A DNA stretch of 64,000 bases from Tillus elongatus (Eukaryota > Arthropoda > Insecta > Coleoptera > Cleridae), in contig OZ023267.1 of NCBI GenBank assembly GCA_964006375.1, positions 39,510,721 to 39,574,720 on the forward strand, in the 5' to 3' direction. Below, piece by piece: positions 47,695 to 61,864 of the stretch. Position 1 is the stretch's first letter, and each line of letters starts with the position of its first letter. The notes under the pieces are model-generated. The model searched no databases and had not been told where the DNA came from. It saw only the letters and a program-made list of their open reading frames with translations. Position numbers and translations under genes: made by a program.

Positions 47695-48582
47695 CCTGGT
47701 CTGTTTTACCGACGGATCGCGGCTGGAGGATCAACAATCCTTCGGGGCAGGAATATACATCGAGGGTCTGGGGGTGCGCGAGAGCTATGCTCTGGGCGCG
47801 TATACCACGGCATTCGAAACGGACGTGTACGCTATTCTGCCCGTGGCCAATAGACAGGATATGAGGATGAGCCCCGAGAAATGTGTATACATTTGCTCTG
47901 ATACCCAGGCGGTCCTGCCGGCAGTCTGCGCGGCAATAATCAACACTGGTTCAGGAGTGCGCTGAGGCCCTTAAGAGACTAGCCAGGACAAAGGAGGTGT
48001 AGCTGGTGTGGGTTCCGGGACACCGCAGCGTAGCGGGGAATGAGGTAGCGAATTATTTCGCAAGGCTTGAGTTCCGGCGGCCGTTCTGTGGCCCGGAGCC
48101 TGCGATAGGCATAAGTAGGAAGACGATCTCTGTCGCCTTAGACAGGTGGACTGATGAGGGCTTGGAGAGGCACTGGGTCTGGCTACTTGGTAGGAGTCGA
48201 CCTACGCTTCGCGGCATTCTTGGTTTGCTGACAGGCCGCGCCCTTAGAAGACACCTCACATTGATAGGCATAGAGAGGGATCCCATTTGCCAGGAATGCG
48301 GCGAGGAGGAAGAAACGTCTTACCACTACCTGTGTGAATGCGAGGCTTCTGGGAGTCTTCGAACAGAATTGTTCGGTTCGAGGACTCTGCAGAGGAATCA
48401 GGTAAGTACCGTCCAATTGAAGACCGTCACGGCCTTTATTTCGAAATCGGGGCTTGGCGATGGAACCGAGGAAGTGTAAATCTGGGTTGCTGGGGTTGGC
48501 AAAAAGGGCCCATTGTGGCCTACTTGCTTGGCGTTAGCCCACCCACCACTGCTACTACTACTACTACGTCTTTCAGTGTTGT

Positions 48583-48586
<4 letters not shown>
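47695..48586 (+). pseudogene. R1-like LINE copy C, RNase H and C-terminus
   Basis: RNase H: CFTDGSRLEDQQSFGAGIYI (Asp) near 47700-47755, AFETDVYAIL (Glu), ICSDTQAVL (Asp), VWVPGHRSVAGNEVANYFAR near 48006-48065 with the usual final AD as AN. Then RGILGLLTGRALRRHL, and the CQECGEEEETSYHYLC finger near 48290-48335. A short frame break lies near 47962-48003. The 3' UTR (GGCAAAAAGGG...TGGCCTA) ends in CTACTACTACTACTACG at about 48556-48572. 5'-truncated; a different family from copies A/B. Confidence 0.85.
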
Positions 48587-48655
<69 letters not shown>

Positions 48656-48788
48656 CATATAAAAATTGAAACTGACCCCGGATATGGGTTCTAGGGGTCC
48701 TGGTTCACGCTCATTTGAAAAAATGTTTTCAAACTTCAAAAGTCTTGCTCTCCCCATTAGTAATTTTTTTTAAGAAAATTCACTAAAA

Positions 48789-48985
48789 GAAGAGCATACG
48801 CAACACCCTGAAAGAGTATAGTTGTAAACTATCTCATTGGTTCATTTTTCATTGATAACAATTTAAATGGAGATAATTATTTCGCACTGCTCCAAGTTAT
48901 TGTAGTGCCAACTTTGGTAAACTTATATCCTGATCGAGCAAACCCACAAGTTCCACCGAATGTAATATGGTTCAAGTAGGAGGAA
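48789..48985 (+). pseudogene. Mariner-like transposase, second part
   Basis: Resumes with EEHTQHPERV, directly following the codons lost at 46850, then FIDNNLNGDNYFALLQVIVV, PTLVNLYPD and NVIWFK.EEAPA (second catalytic Asp region, degraded). Confidence 0.75.
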
Positions 48986-48989
48986 GCAC

Positions 48990-49105
48990 CAGCACTTATC
49001 TAAGATAGTAGCATCCCCATAATCCAAAGAGTGACCAAGTTCTCTGACATGCTGTGCTAAAGCACATCGATGGGGATATAAAGCATGCTTACTTAGTGAC
49101 ATTTA
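48990..49105 (-). pseudogene. Penelope-like endonuclease fragment
   Basis: On the minus strand reads HALYPHRCALAQHVRELGHS followed by LDYGDATIL. The ALAQH....GH.LD pattern is the segment after GIY-YIG in Penelope-like retroelements. No longer context is preserved. Confidence 0.6.
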
Positions 49106-49392
49106 ACTGTATCTATGTTTTGGACACAAAAAATAAGGAAATCAATTAATATCTCAAAACTGCTAGAGATAGATATAGCGAAGTATTACACAAAAATAAT
49201 AGGACAGCAATATCAAAGCGAAAAATGCAATAATATATGATGTTGTTATTTTTCAATATAACCGGCAAAGCCGCGCCGCAGGGCCGAAAATATTTTAGAT
49301 CGATAGAGCAGAACCAAGATACAAAATTTCCAAAATAATCCTACGTTCCGTTCTCCGTAAACGTCTAACCTACCATCGACCGAGAGTCACCA

Positions 49393-49395
<3 letters not shown>

Positions 49396-49473
<78 letters not shown>
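49396..49473. repeat. (TA)n microsatellite
   Basis: About 39 TA units. Confidence 0.95.
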
Positions 49474-49476
<3 letters not shown>

Positions 49477-51120
49477 CCACAGTATCAGAATTAACGAGCA
49501 TATTGTCTTTCAAAAATGCTTTGCTTGAAAACTTTAGTAAGCACCGATGGAACAAAAATATTTTGAGAACTTTGACAACGTTTACTTTACCATTTTGAAG
49601 TATCGGAGATCCAGCTGCATTTTCCATACATCTGGTATCTGGAACGCGACAAGTTTTGACACAAATGCATAAGTGACATACTGAAGAATTCGGTCGAAAC
49701 TTATGTAAATATATATATATTATGCTAACCTTGAAGATAAGTTCTTGAAGCTCTTATTCGCACTCAGTATAAAAAAACTTTTTAAACTTCTATAAAGTAC
49801 AAAGTCTAGACCCAGAAAGTACGTTATAGTAGTGAATTTTCAAAAGAATTGTACACTTTTAGTAAGATATATTATTAAAACTAATTCTTTAAATTTAAAT
49901 GGACCTTGCAGATCGGTTTTAGAGTTCCAGTTACCGAATATTTAAAAAAATATATTTTATATGGAGCTACTAAATTAAAATTTGGTCTTAGATATAATAT
50001 GTAAGTACTGCAAGTGCCTTTATAAATTGTGTTACAAATTTCATTAAAGTTACAAACGTTTTTCGGAAAAAATAAATGATTTACAAAGGGAATGTACCTG
50101 TCGAATTATAAAAATATGTAAGCGCTGCAAGTGTGTTAAAAAAATTGTGTTCTTTATAATAATGATGAAATAAGTTTAGGAATTTGAATTTATTGTTTGA
50201 GCAAGCACCTTTCTTCTTTGTATCTTTTACCGCGTGTATAAAACGGGTGCATTGCGTTTTTCCAAAACAGCACTAACTTAAAGATAGGAAGACTATCACT
50301 ATACAATATACAGTTTCAACTTTAAGTTTATAACATAACCTATAAGCAAATAACAAAAACAAATACCTTGGTTAGTTATTATTAGTCTATATACTATATA
50401 CACGAAAGTTATTTAAGTAATATTTTACTTACCATTTATAACATATAATTATTTTAGCGTCCCACATTATCTATTTGAATAATAATAAAAATGTAAAATA
50501 AGATTTCTGTTTTAATAAGAATATAAATAAGACGTCCATGTTGATGTTGATTATTAACGTTGACGTTATGTCTCGAGTATCTCGACACAGCTCGCAGCTA
50601 TGCTGTCATCGCATGCAACGATGTCATATTATACAAATTAGATTGTAATTCTTTTTTGAAAATAAGACGAGGAATTGGTCACTCAACATTCATGAATTTG
50701 AAACTACATTTATTGGATGGATTAATTTGTACAATTTGTAAGTAGTACAAATATGTGTTATGACCATAATATGTTTTACATTTTGAGATTCAAATGAAAT
50801 TTTATTATATCTGGCAACCCGGCTCATTTCTATTTAATTGTCAGGTGACTTGGTCGATTTTGAATTATCTAATTAGAATAGCACATTCACAGTCTCACCA
50901 TGCTTGAAAACATTCAGCGTGTGAAATGCCTTATGTAATTCGAAGTGATATCTTAGACTGTTTATTACTGTAACATCTTTATTTTCGAATAACTCCTTTT
51001 CTCGTAGGCTATTTAATTTGAATTGTGGTTAACAGGTTTATTATCACGTCTCGTATAGATGTGCAAATTTTCATTCGAATCAATCTGATATTTCATAAAA
51101 ATATTGTGTTTTCAAAATTT
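49474..51120. other. Mostly unassigned, with a decayed Helentron-like piece
   Basis: GACCCAGAAAGTACGTTATAGTAGTGAATTTT at 49810-49842 is a diverged family terminus (minus orientation), with more family interior to about 50110. The rest is unassigned. Confidence 0.4.
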
Positions 51121-51542
<422 letters not shown>

Positions 51543-52284
51543 AAAAAACGATGGATGTCTCATCGTTTTTCTACAAAAATTTGCTAATACATTGTGAACA
51601 AAAACTGTTGGTCGATCAAACTAAAAAAAAGTAGAACATGAATGTTCTAATATTAACGCCCATTAAATTAACAGTGATTTCTTACAAAATGTAGGTGGCA
51701 CTAATTAGAGTGCTTCTGCCATCTTCTCGTAAATCTTAACACACTTTTAATTTGTTGAAATAAGTTTTATTTCTAGCAATTTAATGTTTTTACCTGGAAA
51801 CGTTAAAACACTAAAGCGTGTTACTGTGCTTTTTCACAACAGATAATCCTACTATCCTTAGCTATCGGTAACCTGATGGAGACGACATAATTTTAATCAA
51901 CTCCAAAGCGGAATGCATCTGGCCTTATAAAGTAGACAGTGTTTTCGTTTATCAGTTTTTTTATTTCTTACAGTGTTTAAGTTTTTTCTTATAGGTGAAA
52001 GTCTAAACTATTGTTAGATTCAGCTGCAATGTCTATCTCACTATGCCAAAATATCGTTTAGTGTTATTTTAGGGTAAAAGATAATTTTGTCCAGGCCAGT
52101 TTAGCTCGGTTTCAGTGCCAGACCTTAAATGTGTGAAACTATTTGTAAACTAAAGCTGAAGCAAATTATTTTTGAGCATAAAATGGTTATGAAGTTCAAA
52201 TGAGGTACAGGAAGTATTAAAAGGTGCTAATAACTAAAGATTAGTTAAGCAAAGGTAATTAGCCTTTTTTATAGAGGCAACACT
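51543..52284. other. Unassigned sequence
   Basis: No recognised gene or repeat. Confidence 0.3.
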
Positions 52285-52640
52285 AGCTTCTGCGGTGTAT
52301 CTAACAATTTTCCGTACTCAAATTATTCCGAAAATAAAAGAAATTCCATCCAATCCAGATAATGATTTTATCACCCAGCCCTATCGTTTCAGCAAAACGG
52401 AGCACCTGAACATTTCAATCGTGAGGTGTGCAAATATTTAGATGCCAAGTATGTGGCTACTACGCTCGCCCTATTCGGACCCTATCATTGGACTTTTTTC
52501 CTTGGGAGCATTTGAAAAGCGTTTTTTACAAAAATATGCAAGGACAACAATAGATGACCTGAAAGCAAGAATGCAAAACGAAATAGCACGTGATCCTTGC
52601 GCACGATTGCAGAATACATTGCAACAATTTAGTTGATACA
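52285..52640 (+). pseudogene. Mariner-like transposase C-terminal relic
   Basis: YLTIFRTQIIPKIKEIPSNP, then FQQNGAPEHFNREVCKYLDA (second catalytic Asp now Asn), a PYHWTFFPWEHLKS region where the third Asp would lie, and VFYKNM. The end reads NLVDTISHCEKANGQQFQHL. Separate copy from the one split at 46850/48789, since both contain the same QQDGAPxH region. Confidence 0.7.
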
Positions 52641-52880
52641 ATTAGCCATTGTGAGAAGGCTAACGGACAACAATTTCAACATCTTTTCTCGCTTTTCAAA
52701 TTTTATTTATTCAGATATACTAATTATGATTGGTTTATGACGCTAAAGCTTAAAATCTATATTTTTCCACTTAGTTTAATTTTATTTTATGTGACACCAT
52801 ATTTCTGACTCTAATACTTACAAAAAATTAACTTTTCAATCATGCCCAGCTTGACATAGGTTGTCATTTAAGAATAAAAA

Positions 52881-53154
52881 GCCTGGACGCAGCAAGTGCG
52901 TTATGGTAGTGAATTTTCATAGAAATGATCTAGCACCAAATATTTTATTATAACTTTTTTTCTTGTAACATAGAAATATAAATTTTGGTGTATAGTTTAC
53001 CTTTTATATCGCAAACCTACCTACCAAATTTGGTTATCATAGCCTTTTTATTTTTTGAGATAAAATTTTTTTTGTAATGAAAACTCAACATTTTCCAAAT
53101 TCAAAAGTCGGGATCTCCCCATTAGTCTTTTTTTTCTACGAAAATTCACTAAAA
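52881..53154 (-). repeat. Helentron-like repeat, short complete copy
   Basis: Starts CCTGGACGCAGCAAGTGCGTTATGG and GTAGTGAATTTTCATAG, ends CCATTAGTC...AAAATTCACTAAAA. No TA tract and about 274 bp long. Confidence 0.78.
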
Positions 53155-53173
53155 CTGCATATGTCGCCCCCAC

Positions 53174-53640
53174 TCAAGCCACTATTACTAACACATCACA
53201 AATGCCGTCAAAATATGGAGTTACAGATGACATGCGCACTCTCTTCTTAAGTCGCGTAGACAGTGTATCGTTTGGTGCAAGGCTTTTGGCGCAGCTGTAT
53301 ATATCATGTAAAAGGTAATAAATATTGGACGAATCATCTTTACAGATCACACTACCTGAATGTGATGGAATTTGTGTCTTCTTAGGTTCAAATTTAAGAT
53401 GATGTACAGGGCTATATTTCAAGAGAAGCAAAAATTGTTTTTGGACGCAAAATACATTATATAGCGAGTTCGCATAAACTGGTATAAATTCTGAATAATC
53501 TTTAGGGGGCAAACGAAAAAAATCGCTGAGACATATCAAACGTAAGATTGGAGTGTGCACATTTTGACATAAAAAAAGTGACGTCATCGGTTTCGCAGAT
53601 ATGACTTCATTGTCAATTTTCTTAAATGGTAACCCCTACC
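53174..53640 (-). CDS. Unrecognised open frame of about 155 codons
   Basis: A minus-strand frame stays open from a TAG near 53640 to the stop at 53174; the first ATG is at 53587 (137 codons). It includes KIDNEVISAKPMTSLFLCQN, then FRLPPKDYSEFIPVYANSL and KKTQIPSHSGSVICKDDSSN. No transposon motif is evident. The upstream stop sits in AAAGGTAG, which could be a splice acceptor. It may be a host exon or an unrecognised mobile protein. Confidence 0.3.
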
Positions 53641-54850
53641 TTTGACAGTGGCATTGGGGAGAGCGGCTTTTTCTGAATACAGATCGTTAAATTTTACAAT
53701 ATGTTACATAAGGATATTTTTGAGAAAATGGAGGTATAAATTTTGAAAACTGTAATCAAAAAAAATAATTAAAAAAATGTTTTTAATAGCAAATATGTAT
53801 TTAAAAAAAGGGACATTTAATTAGTAGTATAACCTATACACTAGTAACAATGTACCCTATTTCATTAAAATAACTTTGTTATTTCAAAAGTACAAACATT
53901 TTCCGAAAATAAACTTTAAAATTGCCAGAAAAAGCTGGTCAGATTCTCCTTACCAACGAACCTCTTCAAGCTATTTACACACCTGCCAAGATATAATTAT
54001 TCACAAACCGCTTTAAAAAAAGTTTTTTTATGGAAATGCAATTTCTTTTACAGAAATTCACCATTTTTCTTACAGAAATTGCCAGTAATGCAACACTAAA
54101 TTATATTTTTCACAAAAATTCGACAACTTTTTTTTCAATAACTTACTAAACATTTATTATTAATTACCAACATTTCACAAAAATATTACAGAAAATGATT
54201 TCTACGTAAACACTAAAAAACTTCTGCCAAAACATTCCAAATTCAGACAATATTTGAGCCTGCAGCTCGATTTTTTCGACAAGTACACAACAAGAAAACT
54301 CTGATTGCGCCATTTCCATGGGGATCCACTATTCTATTGATAAAAACGCCGTATAGCAATTTGTGATATGTGTTTGCAAAATGTGCCAAAAACGCGAAAA
54401 GTTGCAAAACATTTGAAATAACACGATGAACGGCATCAATTTTTTTCTTTACAAACATGCATTATGTTTCGATGGAAAACGCCAAAATGCAATAACATAA
54501 GGGCTGTTCTATTAAAAAAAAGAAAGTGTTAAACACCAACGTCTTATGGGCCACCTTGTGATTATCAAAATAGGTTTGTAAGATGCAGCTCAAGACATCC
54601 TATAATTAACGGATATATTTTTTTCTCATATTTTGTATAATAACGGATATATTGAGCTTTGGCGTAAAAATGCATCACCCTGTAAATGTGTATACTGACA
54701 AAAACTGAAATTGACCCCGTATATGGATTTTAGGGGTTCTAGTTCGCACCCATTTAAAGAAATATTTTCAAAATTCATAAGTCGCGGTCAGCTCAATAAC
54801 GAATTTTTTCTACGAAACTCTGCTTAAATATAGACTATCAAACTTTTTTA
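53641..54850. other. Unassigned, with diverged repeat modules
   Basis: Family interior remains at 53870-53985. The module GATGCAGCTCAAGACATCC...TGCATCACCCTGTA lies at 54576-54687, followed by a Helentron-like end at 54695-54830. Confidence 0.4.
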
Positions 54851-55311
54851 TAGCTAAAACTATTGCCAAAGCATCAGAAAGAAGGGCTATTTGAAATGGA
54901 TTTTCCGAAAATATTTTAGTAAAATGAAGGAGAATGATGGTTGAAGCTGAAACTTAAGGCTTTTTTAAACACACTTATTACGAAATTTCTGCTACATAAT
55001 CCGTATTTGTTTCAAATAATTTGCAAGAAAATTTCAACTTTTGACAATCGACATAACTCGCAAACGATATGAAGGTTCTCATTTTTTTCTTCACAAGCGT
55101 GGATTATAATGCGATGGAAAATGCAAAAATTCAATTATACAAGGGGTGTTCGATTAAAAAAAAATTGTATCACCAACGACTTATGAGTCACCCTGCAATT
55201 GTAGAAATAACTTTATAAGATGGAGCTCAAAACACCCTATAATTAACGTAGACAATTTTATCTAGTATAACAACGGCAATATTGAGCTTTACCGTTGAAA
55301 TGTGTCACACT

Positions 55312-55378
<67 letters not shown>

Positions 55379-55840
55379 CTGAAACTAAGACCGCATATGG
55401 GTTCTAGGGGTCCTAGTCTGCGCTCACTTAAAGAAATCTTTTCAAAATCCAAAAGTCGCGGTCTCCTTAGTAGTGAATTTTTTTTACAATTCGCTAATAA
55501 TTATAGAGTATAAACCATAAACTCTATAGCTAAACCTATTGCCAAAGCATCAGAAAGAGGGGCTATCTGAAATGGATTTTCCGAAAACATTTTAGTAAAA
55601 TGAAGGACAATGATGGTTGAAGCTTAACCTAAAGGCTTTGTAAAACACACTTATTATGAAATTTCTGCTACATAATCCGTATTTGTTTCAAATAATTTGC
55701 AAGAAAATTTCAACTTTTGAGTTTTGACAATCGACATAACTCGAAAACGATATGAAGGATCTCATTTTTTCTTCACAAACGTGGATTATAATGCGTTGGA
55801 AAATGCAAAAATTCAATAATACAAGGGGTGTTCGATTATT
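54851..55840. repeat. Direct duplication, period about 676 bp
   Basis: About 310 bp starting TAGCTAAAACTATTGCCAAAG at 54851 recurs from 55527 (TAGCTAAACCTATTGCCAAAG). Between them are another GCTCAAAACACCC module, a (TA)n tract (55315-55372) and a Helentron-like end (55373-55495). Confidence 0.75.
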
Positions 55841-56109
55841 TGAAATTATGTTTCTGAAAATTGCATCTTTTGACGTTTTAAATCTCTAGTTTGACGTTTT
55901 AATAAGAAAAACTATAAAATTTTCAAAATATTTTTTCTGCTATTTCTTGACCTTTTTGCGTCAAGGAAACCTATCTTTAGTATGTTATATTCAATTCGTT
56001 TTGTTAACCACACAACATTTTGTTCTTGTGCTTTCCTCTGATCACCAGTGGCAACCGAAGTTTTTTTTCTTTAAATGCATATAACTTTTTTGTCTTTTAA
56101 CTTAGAGAT

Positions 56110-56720
<611 letters not shown>

Positions 56721-57878
56721 TAGCTTAAATCGTAATATGGATTTATATATCAGAAATATACCCCTGCTCTGTAACTATAAATTATTGGACACCTGTATAA
56801 CTTTTGAATGCTGACACAAAAATACTAGTAAGAATTCAATTTGCTTTGTAAAGACAACTCGCATTCAAATAATCATTGCTAAAGTAATAAACACCTTTAA
56901 AAACTGTTGGTTTTGTTTTTAATAGAAGATCAAAAGTTATTATTATTATTCTTGCATTATTCTAAAGTAAAGTAACAAGAAAATTATTTAAATTATGAAA
57001 ATATCTAGCTGTGGGTGTACAAAACGTAATACAAAGGCACTACTTACCTTGAAGTTGGCTGGCTAAAATATATTTTCTTCTTAAAAACGCAACACAGTTT
57101 GCACAAAATACACAAATTTAAAAGAGATTATTATTATTTGTAAGAAAAATCCGTCTAAAGCACTTAACAGTCGAATTATTTTACCGTAACTAACCACCAA
57201 CGACAATAAAATCACGCTAAAATCAGATATGTTACTCCACTAAAATCATACTACAGTTTTAAAAATGATTTGCAACAAATTATTTTAAGCCATAACGTTT
57301 TCATCGACCTTCTGACAGGTACCTACCACAAGAGCGCACTAGTATATGACTAACTTATAGATTATACAAATTTAGTCCACTTTGCATTCTCTTATCGCTA
57401 AATATGGGAACAAAAAACAACTTCAAAGATGGCGATAAGAGATTATCATGGCAAGCTGTATTATTACATGGCCCAATTTAATTAAAACAAAATATTATTT
57501 TGTGAGTTGCAAATAAAATGTACATACAGTGTGTTGTTGATTTAAACAAATTTGACATTGGGTATTACTAATGTTTTCAATACATATAACTATAAAAATT
57601 TATTTCATGAAAAACAGCGATTTTTCATACGTCAGATAATTACTATACACATTGTATTTATGTATTTATGTCTGTCTGTCTTCTAGTCCAGTCCAAACAA
57701 TTGCTAATTATTATTTATTACATGTATTTGTAAGTTTGGAAACACATAGATTATTGTGACATAACTTAATTTGATTTGCTTTTGGTAGTGAATTTTAATA
57801 TGATTAATTTGATTTTTCCCCATCCGTATTGCCGTGAGACTTACAATTTTCTGAGTAAAGCTACTAACTTATTTATTA
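56721..57878. other. Unassigned AT-rich sequence
   Basis: No recognised gene or repeat. Confidence 0.3.
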
Positions 57879-58760
<882 letters not shown>

Positions 58761-58792
58761 TTAATAGTCTATAATTTTGAACGAACTTTGTA

Positions 58793-59180
58793 GAAAAATT
58801 TTGCTAATGAGAACACCGCGACTTTTGAATTTTGAAAGGATTTCTTAAAATGAGCGCGAACCAGGCCACCTAGAACCCATACCCGGGGTTTGTTTCAGTT
58901 TTTATCTGTATATACGTATATACAGGGTGACGCATTTCTATGTAAAAGCTCAATATATCCATTATTACACAACATTCGAGAAAATAATTTACCCGTTAAT
59001 TGTGTCTTGAGCTGCATCTTATAAAATTATTTTTACAACCCCATTAGTCGTTAGTGATACAGATTTTCATTTTGTTTAATCGAACACGCCTTATATTAGT
59101 ACATTTGTGTATTTTCAACCCAAATGTAATGCATGTTTCTAAGAAAAAAATCAAGGCGCAGCAAGTGCGTTGTGATATCA
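58793..59180 (+). repeat. Helentron-like 5' end joined to a CAGGGTG module
   Basis: TTTTGCTAATGAGAACACCGCGAC...AGTTTTTATCTG, then TACAGGGTGACGCATTTCTA at 58920 and the module to about 59140. A minus-oriented family hairpin GGCGCAGCAAGTGCGTT follows at 59155-59171. Confidence 0.6.
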
Positions 59181-59440
59181 AATATTTATTAAGTGCTTTA
59201 GATTTCTATAATTCAATTTGATATTAACCTAAGTTTCGTTGGCTAGGAAACCAGTTTTTTCGGTAACATTTAAAGTTTGTTTTATGAATATTTTTGTACG
59301 TTTTTGAACAGTAAGGCTATTTTGACGAAATGTGGTACATTGTAATGCTGGTAACCAAATTTGATACCACTTTCATTAAAAAAAGGCATATTTGATATTA
59401 AAAATATTTTTATGAAAATTCACTAACGCGCTTGCTACAG
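59181..59440. repeat. Helentron-like interior and decayed terminus
   Basis: GTTGGCTAGGAAACCAG, GAACAGTAAGGCTATTTTGACG and AAAATTCACTAACGCGCTTGCTAC at 59413-59436. Confidence 0.55.
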
Positions 59441-59930
59441 TAACGTAAGTGGGATTCTTTGAATCTACTTCCAGTCGATCTTTGTTTGTCCGACGTACTT
59501 AAGATTACAATCTCTACAACTTATTTCAGACATTCCCGACATTTTGGCCGTGCTATCCTTGTCTTTTGGGTTACCTAGCAACTTTTTAAAGGTATATTTT
59601 GTCGAATATGTTAGCTGCAAGTTGACTTTTGAAAAAAATGATATTTAGGCCCCTCGTGATTCGAGGTTTGAATGGTAAGCAAACAAAGTTTTTCTCGGAT
59701 TGCTTTCTTATAATCGTCGTTGATTTAATCAACATTTCCTTTTTTTCTGTTTGTTGATGAATTTTTCCATTAGGCAAGCCGTGTATCCGTTATATTCGGC
59801 CACGTTCTTAATATAATTTAATTCTTTGGTATACCTACTTTTGTTCAAAGGAAAATGAAATAACCGATTTACTAAAAAATTTAGACTGGTCATTTTTTGT
59901 GCGTACGTACGTCCTAGAGATAACATAAGA
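59441..59930 (-). pseudogene. Penelope-like retroelement, end of RT and GIY-YIG
   Basis: Minus strand: LNFLVNRLFHFPLNKSRYTK, ELNYIKNVAEYNGY, FVCLPFKPRITRGLN, then MSGMSEISCRDCNLKYVGQT at about 59485-59545. The last run is the GIY-YIG nuclease core (G-V-Y-x-I...C..C...YVGQT) with GVY as GMS. Frames change near 59730 and 59600. This is the clearest sign of Penelope-like elements in the window and is relevant to the hammerhead-like motifs, which are known from this class. Confidence 0.78.
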
Positions 59931-60119
59931 ATACAGATATTTCCGCCAAAAAAAAAACAATGTTAATTTAGTTGTCGTTGAACCTTCCCAAAATTATTAG
60001 AGATGGACACTTTTTATATAGGTTAATAAAGACAGTTCAAAGACCTCGCCCGGCGATAAAAATACAATACACTGCAGAATTTGCCTGCGACTAGTTCCCC
60101 TTCTCAGTTCGGTCCCTTT

Positions 60120-60268
60120 ACCTAAGATCCAGTATATAAGGTGATGTTACTTTTTAAGGTAGTTAGAATTTTTGATCCTCTGATGACGCTAACTTGGTTA
60201 GTGAAATGATCGTCAGATCTTTTAAAATGTGTTGTGGTGATTTGGGTTCTCCAAGTGTACTTATCTAT
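60120..60268 (+). repeat. Repeat with hammerhead-like motif, relative of 38418
   Basis: Matches the arms of the fold-back element at 38418-38988 through GGGTTCTCCAAGTGTACTTATC. Confidence 0.65.
60174..60219 (+). ncRNA. Hammerhead-ribozyme-like motif
   Basis: Helix I GATCCT/AGATC with one bulge, CTGATGA at 60180-60186, an extra C, helix II GCTAAC/GTTAGT around TTG, GAAA at 60203-60206, a short helix III with loop GATC, and C60214 at the cleavage position. Confidence 0.5.
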
Positions 60269-60412
60269 TTGTCGTCTCGTATGATGGTCAAAATACATCT
60301 AATAAACATTTTACATCGGATCTAACGCCCCTCGATTATTTTGTGGGGTTACCACGATATGTTGGTGATCTACTGACTAACATAGCACGAGTAGTCAGTG
60401 AAATAGGATTAT

Positions 60413-60726
60413 GTGTGTGTGTTTTGTTTCTTTAACGTCGGCCTATTTCCGCGACTATGGCCAATCACCGACGCCAGGGAGCAGTTTCACCTCACTATCC
60501 TGGAAATTTTGCCGAACCTCTGCCTTTATGTAAGGAGGGCAGGGATCTTTAACGTGCCCAACATCGCATGGACACGGGAACGACGGATTTACGCCCCCTC
60601 CGAAGGGCGGAACGTGCAGACATTCAACTTGCTTGTACTGAAAAGGTGAAAGGAGTACCCTGGGATCGAACCCAGTACCCTTCGGTTCAGAGGCACACGT
60701 TCTTACCCCTAAACCACCGAGGTTCT
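60413..60726 (-). mobile_element. tRNA-derived SINE, family 1, copy 5
   Basis: Minus strand, head CCTCGGTGGTTTAGGGGTAAG and B box GGTTCGATCCC, body and A-rich tail as in copy 1. A 14-bp target duplication with one mismatch, GTGAAATAGGATTA / GTGAAATAAGATTA, lies at 60399-60412 and 60727-60740. Best preserved with copy 1. Confidence 0.88.
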
Positions 60727-60740
60727 GTGAAATAAGATTA

Positions 60741-61550
60741 GAGCTGTCATTATGTCAAAAAGCTTAGGAAAATTGGACCTCATGGTACCATACGAAGCAG
60801 AGGTTGTTATTTGAATGATGCGTGTTCTATAGGTGATGTCAATGAGTAAGGTTCCAAATAAAGAAAACATGATATAGTTTCAGACAACTACTGTGTTTTT
60901 ATTTCAATTCAAATGTACCCGGTGTCTTTTGAAAAACTCATGGTACCTTCTTGGTGTCTTATGCCCGAGAAGGGGAGAATTTCCCCTGAATGTATGTTTC
61001 TTGAATCGCTCTAAGTTTTGTGATAACTGAGATGTAGATAGAATATGTTATAATTATAATATATATGTAGCATCGTCGTTTGAATTCTGTATATGTTTCT
61101 GTGTGTGTACCTACCCTTAGGTCTTTTTCTCTTTAAAGCTTGAAGCCCATCTGCCGATAATCACTTCCATGTTATCTCCGTGTACGCGCCGCTTCTATCA
61201 CCATCCGATGACATGCTCCTGAAAAAATGCATCGCAAGAAATACACCGAACGCCGAACGTTAGCTAACGACCCATCTGGAATTGATCCCGTGGATAAAAA
61301 CCGTTAGCTACTTTACTACTTTGAAATATCAGCGTATGCTTGCTCTTGCCGCTTATTGCCGACGTCATAAATAAAATATTGGCAACGTATTTTATTTTTC
61401 TTTCGATCTATTTCTAGGGTTCTTGCGTACAAAGTGATAATTCAATGTTTGTTAGAGAATAAAAATAAGAAATTTTTATAATTATGCAGCAAAATAATAA
61501 TGAAAGCAATATCTTAATATTTGCACTTGATTGAAATAAAAATGTGGTTT
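60741..61550. other. Unassigned sequence
   Basis: No recognised gene or repeat. Confidence 0.3.
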
Positions 61551-61745
61551 AAAAAGTCTGGACGCAGCAAATGCGTTATGGCAGTGAATTTGTGTGTAAT
61601 GATATGGCACCAAACAAATTTTCATTAAATGCCTATAACTTTTTTTATTGTAACATAGAGTACCTAGATCTTAATTTTGGTATATAGTTTACTTTTTATA
61701 TCGTAAACCTACGTACTAAAGTTGGTTACCACAGCTTTTTTATTT
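61551..61745 (-). repeat. Helentron-like repeat, hairpin terminus and interior
   Basis: AAAAGTCTGGACGCAGCAAATGCGTTATGG followed by GCAGTGAATTTGTG and the same interior as 52920-53060. The other end is missing. Confidence 0.7.
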
Positions 61746-61864
61746 TCTTCACTACCTACTTATGTTTTCTCAATTAATTCTCTATTCATTCTTTTCTCAA
61801 ACACTCTTATTTTCATTTAACTTTTAGTGTCTGTGCTTAATTATTCTGTGTTATCTATAGATCT

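Larger units (their letters stand above)
46854..48788 (-). repeat. Helentron-like repeat inserted in mariner, hosting a LINE
   Basis: Left end GTCAGGATGCAGTAAGTGCGTT and ATGGTAGTGAATTTC, interior to about 47215, then an unassigned segment and an R1-like LINE. The family resumes at (TA)n 48589-48652 and AAAATTGAAACTGACCCCGG and closes with AGTAATTTT...AAAATTCACTAAAA at 48788. The flanks are consecutive codons of one transposase. Confidence 0.78.
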
